NCBI GenBank assembly: GCA_023451825.1
Contig: JAEXYA010000050.1
Span: 62,001-126,000 of the forward strand
DNA length: 64,000 bases
Direction of reading: 5' to 3'
From: Pseudomonadota bacterium
GTDB taxonomy: Bacteria > Pseudomonadota > Alphaproteobacteria > Rhizobiales > Xanthobacteraceae
This document shows, piece by piece, positions 1 through 6,465 of the stretch; positions within the stretch are counted from its first letter, which is position 1; the number at the start of each line of letters is the position of its first letter. Both the position numbers and the translations under genes were made by a program. Under the pieces are notes generated by a model that did not search any database, was not told where the DNA came from, and saw only the letters and a program-made list of their open reading frames with translations.

Positions 1-72
1 CGTGCCAAGGAGCAGCGTCTCGATGGTGGTGCGGGTCTGCAAAAGGCTGGGAAGGGCGAAAGGCAGGGACAT
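1..72 (-). CDS. Possible N-terminus of a gene cut by the window edge
   Basis: An ATG at 70-72 on the minus strand opens a frame that stays open to the window edge, giving 24 residues that begin MSLPFALPSLLQTRTT. The peptide is moderately hydrophobic with a plausible amphipathic N-terminus. No clear Shine-Dalgarno sequence is visible. The next gene upstream on the same strand ends at 183, beyond a strong hairpin. Too little is present to name a family, and the frame could be fortuitous. Confidence 0.35.
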   Translation of the reverse strand, partial: MSLPFALPSLLQTRTTIETLLLGT

Positions 73-137
73 TCGGCAGCGGCTCGAGGAGCCCGCTTTA
101 TGACAAAGTCCGGACCGGGCGACAAATGCGTCCCGGT

Positions 138-175
138 CTACCTGTCCCTCGCTTTCGCAGGTGAGGGACAGGTAG
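138..175. terminator. Perfect 13-bp inverted repeat, probable terminator
   Basis: Positions 138-150 and 163-175 are exact reverse complements (13 bp) with a 12-nt loop. The hairpin lies directly downstream of the minus-strand PsiF-like gene and upstream of the partial gene at the window edge. There is no T-run on either side, so it may act as an mRNA 3' end stabiliser or a non-canonical terminator. Confidence 0.5.
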
Positions 176-182
176 ATCACGC

Positions 183-443
183 TTAGTTGGTCTTCATGCC
201 CTTTTTGCATTCCGAGCGGAATTTGCGGCGGGCGTCGCCATGCAGGTTCTTGGCGTCGGCCTGTTTGGAGCATTCCAGCGAGGCGGCGGTGCGGGGCTTC
301 TCCGCCTTGCTGTCGGCAGGCGCCATCTTGCTGGCCGGGGCCATCTTCTGGTCGCCGGTTGCCGGCGCCTGCGCGCCCGCAGCACCGATCAGCATGACGG
401 AAGCGAAGGCGGCAGTGGCAAGGCTGGTAACGAAACGGGTCAT
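183..443 (-). CDS. Small secreted PsiF-repeat protein
   Basis: This is an 86-residue protein. The start is the ATG at 441-443, preceded by an AGAGGTG ribosome site; the longer upstream reading has no support. Residues 1-25 form a signal peptide ending in AGAQA. After a Lys/Ala/Pro linker comes a single PsiF-like motif (about residues 51-82) with paired cysteines, SLEC at about 58 and SECKKG at about 79, of the type found in phosphate-starvation-inducible PsiF and many small rhizobial periplasmic proteins. The function of the family is unknown. The gene is divergent from the next gene, which also encodes a small secreted Cys-pair protein. Confidence 0.75.
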   Translation of the reverse strand: MTRFVTSLATAAFASVMLIGAAGAQAPATGDQKMAPASKMAPADSKAEKPRTAASLECSKQADAKNLHGDARRKFRSECKKGMKTN

Positions 444-628
444 GGTGACACCTCTTCTTTCGGGGATGGGCAGCCTGCTGACGCCGGGCTGAACCGCAGG
501 TGAATGAACTACAATTCGCTCCGGCATCCGATCACGATATATTTTCGCGACAAGGCGCGTTCTCGTTGCCGTTGAATGCGGCGGCGCTAGGATAGTGCTG
601 TCATTTGCGTATCCAGGGAGAAGACCAC

Positions 629-1114
629 ATGACGAAACACATCGCTCTTGCCAATGTTTTTGCCAGTGCCTTTGTAATCTCCGGAATGGCGATGCTGGCC
701 GCTCAGCCAGCCCATGCACTCACCGCCGCGGAATGCAGCGCAAAGTATCAGGCGGCAAAAACCGCCGGTACCCTCAACGGCCAGAAATGGAATGACTTCC
801 GCAAGGCCGAATGCGGCGCCAGCGCCGCGGCAACTCCGACGGCAACCGCGCCGGCTGCCGATGCGAAACCAGCCGCCGCGCCGAAGACGGCCACTACCGC
901 AGCGGCACCCGCCGTGCCATCCGGCCCGGCGACTTTCCCGACCGCAGTCGATCCGAAATACGCCAAGGAGACCGCCGGCAAGCAGCGCATGCACACATGT
1001 GTGGATCAGTACAACGCCAACAAAGCGAGCAATGCCAATGGTGGCATGAAGTGGATCCAGAAGGGTGGCGGCTACTACAGCGAATGCACCAAGCGCCTGA
1101 AGGGCGCAGCCTGA
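629..1114 (+). CDS. Secreted Ala-rich protein with PsiF-like cysteine motifs
   Basis: A 161-residue protein starts at ATG 629, chosen over the in-frame ATG at 605 because GGGAGAAG lies just upstream of it. Residues 1-30 are a signal peptide ending at HALTA. Two short cysteine-paired modules flank an Ala/Pro/Thr-rich linker: an N-terminal one (ECSAKYQAAK to KAEC) similar to the PsiF repeat, and a C-terminal one (CVDQYNANK to YSECTK). This architecture is common in Bradyrhizobium-type hypothetical periplasmic proteins. It is divergent from the PsiF-like gene and may share its promoter region. No enzymatic motif is visible. Confidence 0.7.
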   Translation: MTKHIALANVFASAFVISGMAMLAAQPAHALTAAECSAKYQAAKTAGTLNGQKWNDFRKAECGASAAATPTATAPAADAKPAAAPKTATTAAAPAVPSGPATFPTAVDPKYAKETAGKQRMHTCVDQYNANKASNANGGMKWIQKGGGYYSECTKRLKGAA

Positions 1115-1152
1115 TCACATCAGCCGTGCAATCAGGCTGATCGACATATTCC

Positions 1153-1188
1153 GCTCCGCGGGCGATAACGCCGCATCATCCGCGGAGC
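1153..1188 (+). promoter_or_regulatory. 9-bp hairpin whose 3' arm contains the CidA-like gene's ribosome site
   Basis: Positions 1153-1161 and 1180-1188 are perfect reverse complements separated by 18 nt. The 3' arm includes GGAG (1184-1187), the only good Shine-Dalgarno sequence for the ATG at 1193. If transcribed, the hairpin would mask the ribosome site. It could instead be a terminator for the upstream gene, but no T-run follows. Confidence 0.5.
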
Positions 1189-1192
1189 TTTC

Positions 1193-1579
1193 ATGATTGC
1201 CAGTCTTTGTCTGATCCTGCTGTGCCAGCTTGCCGGCGAGATCATCGTGCGCAGTGTGGGATTGCCCGTTCCCGGTCCTGTGTTCGGGATGTTGTTGCTG
1301 TTTATCCTGCTGTTGCTGCGTGACCGGGCTTCGTTGTTTGCCATCGGCCCATTGCAGGGTGGTGGTGTCGAAAACGCCGCCAAGGGACTGCTCGCGCATC
1401 TGTCCCTGATGTTCATCCCGGCCGGCGTCGGCGTCGTGCAGCGTCTCGATCTGCTTGCCGAACACGGCGCGGCCATTGTGGGCGTATTGGCAATCTCCGT
1501 GGTCATCACATTGCTAGTCACGGTCGGCACGTTTCTTGTCATCAGCCGCCTGATGGCGCGTGGGCGCGCGGCGTCATGA
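1193..1579 (+). CDS. CidA/LrgA family membrane protein
   Basis: This 128-residue integral membrane protein has four hydrophobic segments. It carries the family signature GLPVPGPVFGMLLLF near residues 22-36, typical of CidA/LrgA, which are holin-like proteins thought to modulate murein hydrolase activity and, in other bacteria, metabolite or pyruvate transport. The stop codon overlaps the start of the next gene (ATGA at 1576-1579), so the two are translationally coupled in the usual cidA-cidB pair order. The ribosome site (GGAG at 1184) lies inside a perfect hairpin. Confidence 0.85.
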   Translation: MIASLCLILLCQLAGEIIVRSVGLPVPGPVFGMLLLFILLLLRDRASLFAIGPLQGGGVENAAKGLLAHLSLMFIPAGVGVVQRLDLLAEHGAAIVGVLAISVVITLLVTVGTFLVISRLMARGRAAS

Positions 1580-2298
1580 ATTCCAATCCCTTCGCATTAT
1601 GGGTCTATCTCTCGCAGCAGCCACTGCTCTGGCTGACCGTGACGATGTTCGTCTATGCCACGGCCGACGCGCTGTCGCTGGCGACGGGCCGGCATCCCTT
1701 CGCGAACCCCGTATTTCACTCGATGTGGATCCTTGCAGTCTTCCTGCTGCTGACCGGCACGTCCTACACCACCTATTTCAGCGGCGCGCAGTTCGTGCAT
1801 TTCCTGCTCGGTCCGGCCACGGTGGCGCTGGCCGTCCCGCTTTACGAAAATCGCAAGACGGTGCTTGCCGCGATCGTTCCGATGCTGGGAGCGCTGGTCG
1901 TCGGCTGCATCACCGCCATTGTCTCCGTGGTGCTGCTGGCGCGCGCCTTCGGCCTGCCGGATAAAGTCACGCTGTCGCTGGCGCCGAAATCGGTCACCGC
2001 AGGCGTGGCCATGGGTATCAGCGAGTCCCTCGGCGCGGATGCGTCACTGACCGCCGTCTCCGTGGTTCTCACCGGCATCATGGGGGCGATCATCGTCACG
2101 CCAATGATGAATCGGATGAAAATCGCCGACTATCGCGCCCGCGGTTTCGCCGTCGGGCTGGCCTCGCATGGCATCGGTGTCGCCCGGGCCTTCCAGGTCG
2201 ATGCCATGGCGGGCGTATTCGCGGGCATCGCCATGAGCCTGAATGCGCTGGTGACCTCACTGCTGGTCCCGATCGCGGTGACGCTGCTGGTGCGTTAG
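1576..2298 (+). CDS. LrgB/CidB family membrane protein
   Basis: A 240-residue polytopic membrane protein belongs to the LrgB/CidB family and is the partner of the preceding CidA-like protein. The conserved block LAPKSVTAGVAMGISESLGA (residues 136-155) is the family hallmark, and the C-terminal SHGIGVARAFQ motif is also typical. Members form a membrane complex linked to control of autolysis or small-acid transport; the substrate here cannot be told. Its start overlaps the upstream stop by four bases, which fixes the operon. Downstream there is a hairpin-rich spacer of about 220 bp. Confidence 0.88.
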   Translation: MNSNPFALWVYLSQQPLLWLTVTMFVYATADALSLATGRHPFANPVFHSMWILAVFLLLTGTSYTTYFSGAQFVHFLLGPATVALAVPLYENRKTVLAAIVPMLGALVVGCITAIVSVVLLARAFGLPDKVTLSLAPKSVTAGVAMGISESLGADASLTAVSVVLTGIMGAIIVTPMMNRMKIADYRARGFAVGLASHGIGVARAFQVDAMAGVFAGIAMSLNALVTSLLVPIAVTLLVR

Positions 2299-2316
2299 CT
2301 CGTTTTGTTGTCGATG

Positions 2317-2392
2317 GCATCGCGTCTCGGACGCGATGCGGCATGCCTCTGCGGAGCAGCGCAAAAGTGCTGCACCGCGTCCGGGACGCGGT
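2317..2392. repeat. Two nested hairpins in the spacer after the LrgB-like gene
   Basis: Positions 2317-2326 and 2330-2339 form a perfect 10-bp stem with a 3-nt loop. A second stem pairs 2374-2380 with 2386-2392. The stems share the GCGTC/GACGC core, suggesting a degenerate palindromic repeat unit. It may end transcription of the cid-type pair. The rest of the 2299-2521 spacer shows nothing else. Confidence 0.4.
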
Positions 2393-2521
2393 TTCATGCA
2401 AAGGACAGTACGCTAACGCGCACAATCGTTCACAAGCTGCGGAGCCATGCGTATCCCTGCATGGAGGTGCAGCAGAAACGCCACTAAGGTTGTGGCGATA
2501 GCAATCGCGAATCGGCGGGTC

Positions 2522-3301
2522 ATGATCACGGTAATGCAGGGCGTGCTGGGGCTGGGCTCCGGCGCACTGGTGGGATTTTCTCTGGGCCTGGTCGGTGGCG
2601 GCGGGTCGATCCTCGCCGTGCCGCTGATGGTCTATGTGGTCGGTGTCAACAATCCGCACGTCGCCATCGGCACCAGCGCCATCGCAGTCGCAGCCAATGC
2701 GGCGGTCAATCTCGGCAATCACGCCCGTGGCGGCAACGTGCACTGGTCCTGCGCGATGGTCTTTGCCACGGCTGGCATTCTCGGTGCGCTCGGCGGTTCG
2801 GTGCTCGGCAAGCGGATGGACGGGCAGAACCTGCTGGCGATGTTCGCGGTGCTGATGCTGGTGATCGCGGTATTGATGCTGAAGACCCGCGCCCGTGTCG
2901 GCGAGCATCGCGTGGCGATCAGTTCCGCCAACACCCCGGCGCTGCTCGGGCTTGGGCTCGTCACCGGAACGCTCTCCGGCTTCTTTGGCATCGGCGGCGG
3001 TTTCCTGATCGTTCCGGCCCTCATGCTGGCGACCGGAATGTCGATCATGAGTGCGATCTCGTCATCGCTGGTGGCTGTCACCGCCTTCGGCCTGACCACG
3101 GCGCTCAGTTATGCGTGGTCGGACCTGATCTCCTGGACGCTTGCGCTGGTGTTTATCGTCGGCGGTCTCGTCGGCGGCCTGGCGGGAACCGCCACGGCGC
3201 GGTCGCTCTCGCTCCGGCGCGGGGCGCTGAACGTCGTTTTTGCGATTATCATTATCCTCGTGGCGCTCTATATGTTGGCCCGCAACATCTATGTGACATG
3301 A
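2522..3301 (+). CDS. TauE/SafE family exporter
   Basis: A 259-residue protein with about eight membrane segments belongs to the sulfite/sulfonate exporter TauE/SafE (DUF81) family. The two repeated halves each contain a glycine-rich motif, GLVGGGGSILAVPLM near residue 17 and GFFGIGGGFLIVPALM near residue 150. I use the ATG at 2522 because the longer frame from 2447 adds an Arg-rich leader unlike the family. The gene sits 33 bp before a DsbA-like gene on the same strand, suggesting an operon in which export of a sulfur compound and thiol redox chemistry are linked. The substrate is not known. Confidence 0.82.
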   Translation: MITVMQGVLGLGSGALVGFSLGLVGGGGSILAVPLMVYVVGVNNPHVAIGTSAIAVAANAAVNLGNHARGGNVHWSCAMVFATAGILGALGGSVLGKRMDGQNLLAMFAVLMLVIAVLMLKTRARVGEHRVAISSANTPALLGLGLVTGTLSGFFGIGGGFLIVPALMLATGMSIMSAISSSLVAVTAFGLTTALSYAWSDLISWTLALVFIVGGLVGGLAGTATARSLSLRRGALNVVFAIIIILVALYMLARNIYVT

Positions 3302-3334
3302 CGACAGGCGCCTGATGCGTCCGCGGAGAACATC

Positions 3335-4009
3335 ATGAGCGACCGGATTCTTCTCACTCCCAAGCCGACGCGCCGGGCTGCGCTCGGTCTGGTCGGCGGC
3401 GCCCTGCTGCTCGGCGCCAGCGGGCGTACGATGGCAGCGACGGGCTCGGATCAGGATGACGATGAGGTTCTTAACGAGGCCCTGGTGCTGCGCGATCCCG
3501 ACATTCCGGCTTCGGGAAATCCGAAGGGCGATGTCACCATCATCGAATATTTTGACTATCAGTGCCCGTATTGCCGCAAGCTCGCGCCGGATCTGCGCGC
3601 TGTGGTGAAGGAAGACGGCAAGGTCAAATTGGTCTCGAAGGATTGGGCGATCCTCGGCCCTGTATCGGTCTACGCCGCCGGTCTCGTCCTGGCCACGCGC
3701 TATCAGAACAAGTTCGTCGAAGCGCAGGAGGCCATGATCAGCCTCAATACCAAGCTGACCGAGCAGGTCGCGCGCGACACGCTCGCAAAGGCCGGGATCG
3801 ATGTCGATCGTGCGCTGGCAGATCTGTCGACCAACAAGGACGCTATCGTCGCCAAGCTGAAGCAGATCGACAAGCAGGCGACTGCGTTCGGCTTCAAGGG
3901 GACGCCGTCCTTCATCGTCGGCAAATTCCGCATTCCCGGCCCGATCAGCAAGGAGCATTTCAAGCTCGCGATCGCGGATGCGCGCAAGGCGGCTGCTGAA
4001 AAGAAGTAG
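3335..4009 (+). CDS. DsbA family thiol oxidoreductase
   Basis: A 224-residue exported thioredoxin-fold protein. The N-terminus has a twin-arginine-like signal (PTRRAALGLVGGALLL) ending near residue 35. The active site CPYC is at residues 77-80 within DYQCPYC, followed by the helical insertion of DsbA-like proteins and a cis-proline loop (GTPSFIVG, about residues 188-195). It probably oxidises or isomerises cysteines of periplasmic substrates. The start has a GGAG site 6 nt upstream. It follows a TauE-type exporter and is followed by a palindrome and a rho-independent terminator. Confidence 0.88.
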   Translation: MSDRILLTPKPTRRAALGLVGGALLLGASGRTMAATGSDQDDDEVLNEALVLRDPDIPASGNPKGDVTIIEYFDYQCPYCRKLAPDLRAVVKEDGKVKLVSKDWAILGPVSVYAAGLVLATRYQNKFVEAQEAMISLNTKLTEQVARDTLAKAGIDVDRALADLSTNKDAIVAKLKQIDKQATAFGFKGTPSFIVGKFRIPGPISKEHFKLAIADARKAAAEKK

Positions 4010-4055
4010 AGCGTGATCCCGAAAAGTGGCCGCCGGTTTTCGGAAAGATCACGCT
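4010..4055. repeat. 46-bp palindrome directly after the DsbA-like stop codon
   Basis: The arms 4010-4018 and 4047-4055 are exact complements, and inner CGAAAA/TTTTCG arms extend the stem. This is a recognisable short intergenic palindrome type of Bradyrhizobium-like genomes. It is probably a mobile or amplified repeat rather than the terminator, which follows it. Confidence 0.6.
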
Positions 4056-4076
4056 CACTTAAACAAACAAGCAAAA

Positions 4077-4105
4077 CGCTCCCGTCCGAAGGCGGGAGGG
4101 TTTTT
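4077..4105 (+). terminator. Rho-independent terminator after the DsbA-like gene
   Basis: A short G/C stem (CTCCCG 4079-4084 with CGGGAG 4093-4098) is followed by TTTTT at 4101-4105. It closes the TauE-DsbA unit. The convergent gene at 4159-4374 lies beyond it. Confidence 0.65.
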
Positions 4106-4158
4106 GTAGCCGGTTTGAGCCGGTCTGATTGACGAAGTTGTTTCCTCCGAAGACCGTC

Positions 4159-4374
4159 TTACGACTTCATCTGCGCCGTCAGCTTGGCCCAGTCCTCCTT
4201 GGTCCGCGTCTTCAACGCTTCCCAATTGGTCTGTGCGACATCCCAGTTCACGATGGTGCGGCGTTCCTGCGCGGTCTGGCCATTGGCCACCGATGAGGTT
4301 GCCATCGAGTCGTGCATATAGACGCCGATGCCCAGGATCAGCGCACCCAGGATCATTCCGAACAACGTCCGCAT
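4159..4374 (-). CDS. Small single-pass membrane protein, probable stress gene
   Basis: A 71-residue protein starts at the ATG 4372-4374, with a strong GGAGG at 4383-4387. Residues 1-20 form a hydrophobic anchor or signal, followed by a polar Trp-containing tail (NWDVAQTNWEALKTRTKEDW). No family function is known to me; similar short proteins are common in Bradyrhizobium relatives. An exact GGAAC-N17-CGTT promoter lies upstream on this strand (4401-4426), which suggests control by the EcfG general stress sigma factor. The longer reading to 4614 crosses the palindromic repeat and is rejected. Confidence 0.72.
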   Translation of the reverse strand: MRTLFGMILGALILGIGVYMHDSMATSSVANGQTAQERRTIVNWDVAQTNWEALKTRTKEDWAKLTAQMKS

Positions 4375-4400
4375 CGCGTAATCCTCCATTGAGCCCCGAC

Positions 4401-4426
4401 AACGCGGCGTGGAAGGCTTTGGTTCC
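4401..4426 (-). promoter_or_regulatory. EcfG-type promoter for the small membrane protein
   Basis: On the minus strand GGAAC (4422-4426) and CGTT (4401-4404) are separated by exactly 17 nt. This matches the consensus of the alphaproteobacterial general stress sigma factor EcfG. It would start transcription close to the ribosome site of the gene beginning at 4374. Confidence 0.6.
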
Positions 4427-4450
4427 GTGCGGAAGCAGCCCCATACTGTC

Positions 4451-4565
4451 CCCTCATCCTGAGGAGCGGCCCCTTGGCCGCGTCTCGAAGGATGGCGGCA
4501 CGCTCCCGAGCCAGGCCATCTCATGGTTCGAGACGCGCGCAATTGCGCGCTCCTCACCATGAGGG
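4451..4565. repeat. Palindromic intergenic repeat, family A copy 1
   Basis: This 115-bp unit begins CCCTCATCCTGAGGAGC and ends CTCCTCACCATGAGGG, with internal GTCTCGAAGGATGG and CATGGTTCGAGACG segments, so it folds into a long cruciform with two side hairpins. Further copies occur at 20364-20472, 37980-38092, 49899-50005 and 51558-51670, in both orientations. Confidence 0.9.
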
Positions 4566-4619
4566 ACAAAGAAAGGCGCATTGATTTGGAACCACTGTCA
4601 TGATGATCCTTCATCCACC

Positions 4620-5270
4620 ATGACCGTTCATCTCACCGATCAGTCCGCGCTCGACGACGCCATCAAGCAACTGGTGAAGGGTGATCCGCGCCTCAAGCCG
4701 ATCCTGGCAAAGGCCGGCATGCCGGCGCTGCGCCAGCGCGCTCCGGGCTTTCAGGGGTTGGCGCAGATCGTCTGCGGGCAGCAAGTATCGGTTGCGGCCG
4801 CTGCTGCGATCTGGGGGCGGGTCTCGGCGGCCTATGAGCCGTTCGATCACCACGCGATCCGCAAGGCGCGCACCGATCGGCTTGGCCGGCTCGGTTTGTC
4901 GGCAGCAAAGATCAAGACGCTGAAGGCAATCGCCAAGGAGCTTGTCGATGAACGGCTCAATCTCGATGTGCTCGCCGAAGAAGATGCTGACGCCGCGCAT
5001 AATACGCTGATTGCCTTGCACGGCATCGGCCCATGGACGGCGGATGTGTATCTGCTGTTCTGCCTCGGCCATGGCGATGCCTGGCCGGCTGGCGATGTCG
5101 CGATCCAGGAAGCGATCAAGGTGGGGCTCGGACTGGATACGCGCCCGACAGTGAAGCAGATGGCGCCTCTCGCGGAGCCATGGCGGCCACTGCGCGGCGC
5201 GGCAGCGCATCTGTGGTGGGCTTACTATCACGCGATCAAGAAGCGCGAGGGCGTCATCGCTGGCGCATGA
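4620..5270 (+). CDS. DNA-3-methyladenine glycosylase, AlkA-like HhH-GPD family
   Basis: A 216-residue base-excision repair glycosylase. The helix-hairpin-helix motif is LIALHGIGPWTADVYLLF and the catalytic aspartate lies just after it in DAWPAGDVAIQ, as in AlkA-type enzymes that remove 3-methyladenine and other alkylated bases. It lacks the N-terminal TBP-like domain of E. coli AlkA, as do many short bacterial homologues. I take the ATG at 4620 (MTVHLTDQ) since the extra residues of the ORF from 4581 lack family similarity. It stands alone between a repeat and a DUF2855 gene. Confidence 0.85.
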   Translation: MTVHLTDQSALDDAIKQLVKGDPRLKPILAKAGMPALRQRAPGFQGLAQIVCGQQVSVAAAAAIWGRVSAAYEPFDHHAIRKARTDRLGRLGLSAAKIKTLKAIAKELVDERLNLDVLAEEDADAAHNTLIALHGIGPWTADVYLLFCLGHGDAWPAGDVAIQEAIKVGLGLDTRPTVKQMAPLAEPWRPLRGAAAHLWWAYYHAIKKREGVIAGA

Positions 5271-5363
5271 AACGGTGTTTGAAACGAACGTCGTTTTAAA
5301 CGCCGCGCCTGTCGCAAAACGGACATCGCCTGTGGCGAGACTTGTTGCAAAGAGGAGCGCGCA

Positions 5364-6458
5364 ATGAGCGACATCACGCAATTCAACGTGAGTAAGGACG
5401 ATCTCGCCAGGACATCGATCGTGCAGATGCCGCTGCCATCGCGCGACGCATTACCGGACGATGGCCTGCTGGTGAAAGTCGATCGCTTCGCCTTCACGGC
5501 CAACAATATCACTTACGCGATGCTCGGCGATGCCATGAAATACTGGCAGCTGTTTCCAGCGCCCGATGGATACGGCAATATTCCGGTCTGGGGCTTTGGC
5601 AGGATCGTCGCTTCGAAGCATCCGCAGATCGAAGAAGGCGAACGCCTGTTCGGCTATTTCCCGATGGCGACGCATCTGGTGATCGAGGCGGCCGATGTCG
5701 GCAAACGCGGCCTGCGCGATGGCGCTGCGCATCGGCAAAGCGTTGCGCCGGTCTACAATGCCTATGCGCGCGTGAGCGAAAATCCCGCATTCGCAGGCCG
5801 TAACGGTGACTACCAGGCGCTGCTGCGCGCGCTGTTCATGCTGTCATTTCTTGTCGATGATTTCCTGGCCGAGGCGGAGTTCTTCGGCGCGAAACAGGTG
5901 ATCCTGTCGAGCGCGTCCAGCAAGACGGCGTTCGGCCTCGCGCATCTGCTGCACAGCAAGCGCCAGCCGATCCGCGTCATCGGCCTGACATCGCCGGGCA
6001 ATGCCGACTTCATTGCATCGCTTGGATGCTATCACGAGGTCATGCCCTATGATCGTGTCGACACGCTGCCACCGGAGCAGCCGACGGCGTTTGTCGATAT
6101 GGCCGGCAATGCCGATTTGCGCGCTCGGCTGCATCGGCATTTTGGCGATCGTCTCGTCTATAGCGGTCGTATCGGCTTGACTCATCAGAACATGGCCGAG
6201 GCAGGCGATCTGCCTGGTGCGAATCCATCATGGTTCTTCGCGCCGGATCAGATCCGCAAGCGGGCCAAGGAATGGGGACCGGGCGGCATCGAGCAACGCT
6301 TCGGCGCGGCGTGGGCCGATTTCATGCCGATGCTGGAGACATCGCTCACCATCGTCGAGGGATTCGGCGTCGCGGCCGTCGAAAGGGTCTATCGCGAGAC
6401 GCTGGCAGGGCGCGTCTCGCCCAGCGAAGGGCACATGCTGTCGCTGTTCGAGCGCTGA
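5364..6458 (+). CDS. DUF2855 family protein
   Basis: A 364-residue protein with the DUF2855 signatures: N-terminal DRFAFTANNITYAMLGDAMKYW, then GNIPVWGFGRI, and a C-terminal block resembling the medium-chain dehydrogenase fold (VILSSASSKTAFGLAHLL followed by VIGLTSPGN). The family resembles quinone or enoyl reductases that have lost the usual zinc sites; no reaction is established. The start has AAAGAGGAG upstream at about 5350. It converges on the ClC gene, whose stop lies only 8 bp away. Confidence 0.85.
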   Translation: MSDITQFNVSKDDLARTSIVQMPLPSRDALPDDGLLVKVDRFAFTANNITYAMLGDAMKYWQLFPAPDGYGNIPVWGFGRIVASKHPQIEEGERLFGYFPMATHLVIEAADVGKRGLRDGAAHRQSVAPVYNAYARVSENPAFAGRNGDYQALLRALFMLSFLVDDFLAEAEFFGAKQVILSSASSKTAFGLAHLLHSKRQPIRVIGLTSPGNADFIASLGCYHEVMPYDRVDTLPPEQPTAFVDMAGNADLRARLHRHFGDRLVYSGRIGLTHQNMAEAGDLPGANPSWFFAPDQIRKRAKEWGPGGIEQRFGAAWADFMPMLETSLTIVEGFGVAAVERVYRETLAGRVSPSEGHMLSLFER

Positions 6459-6465
6459 TCAGCCC

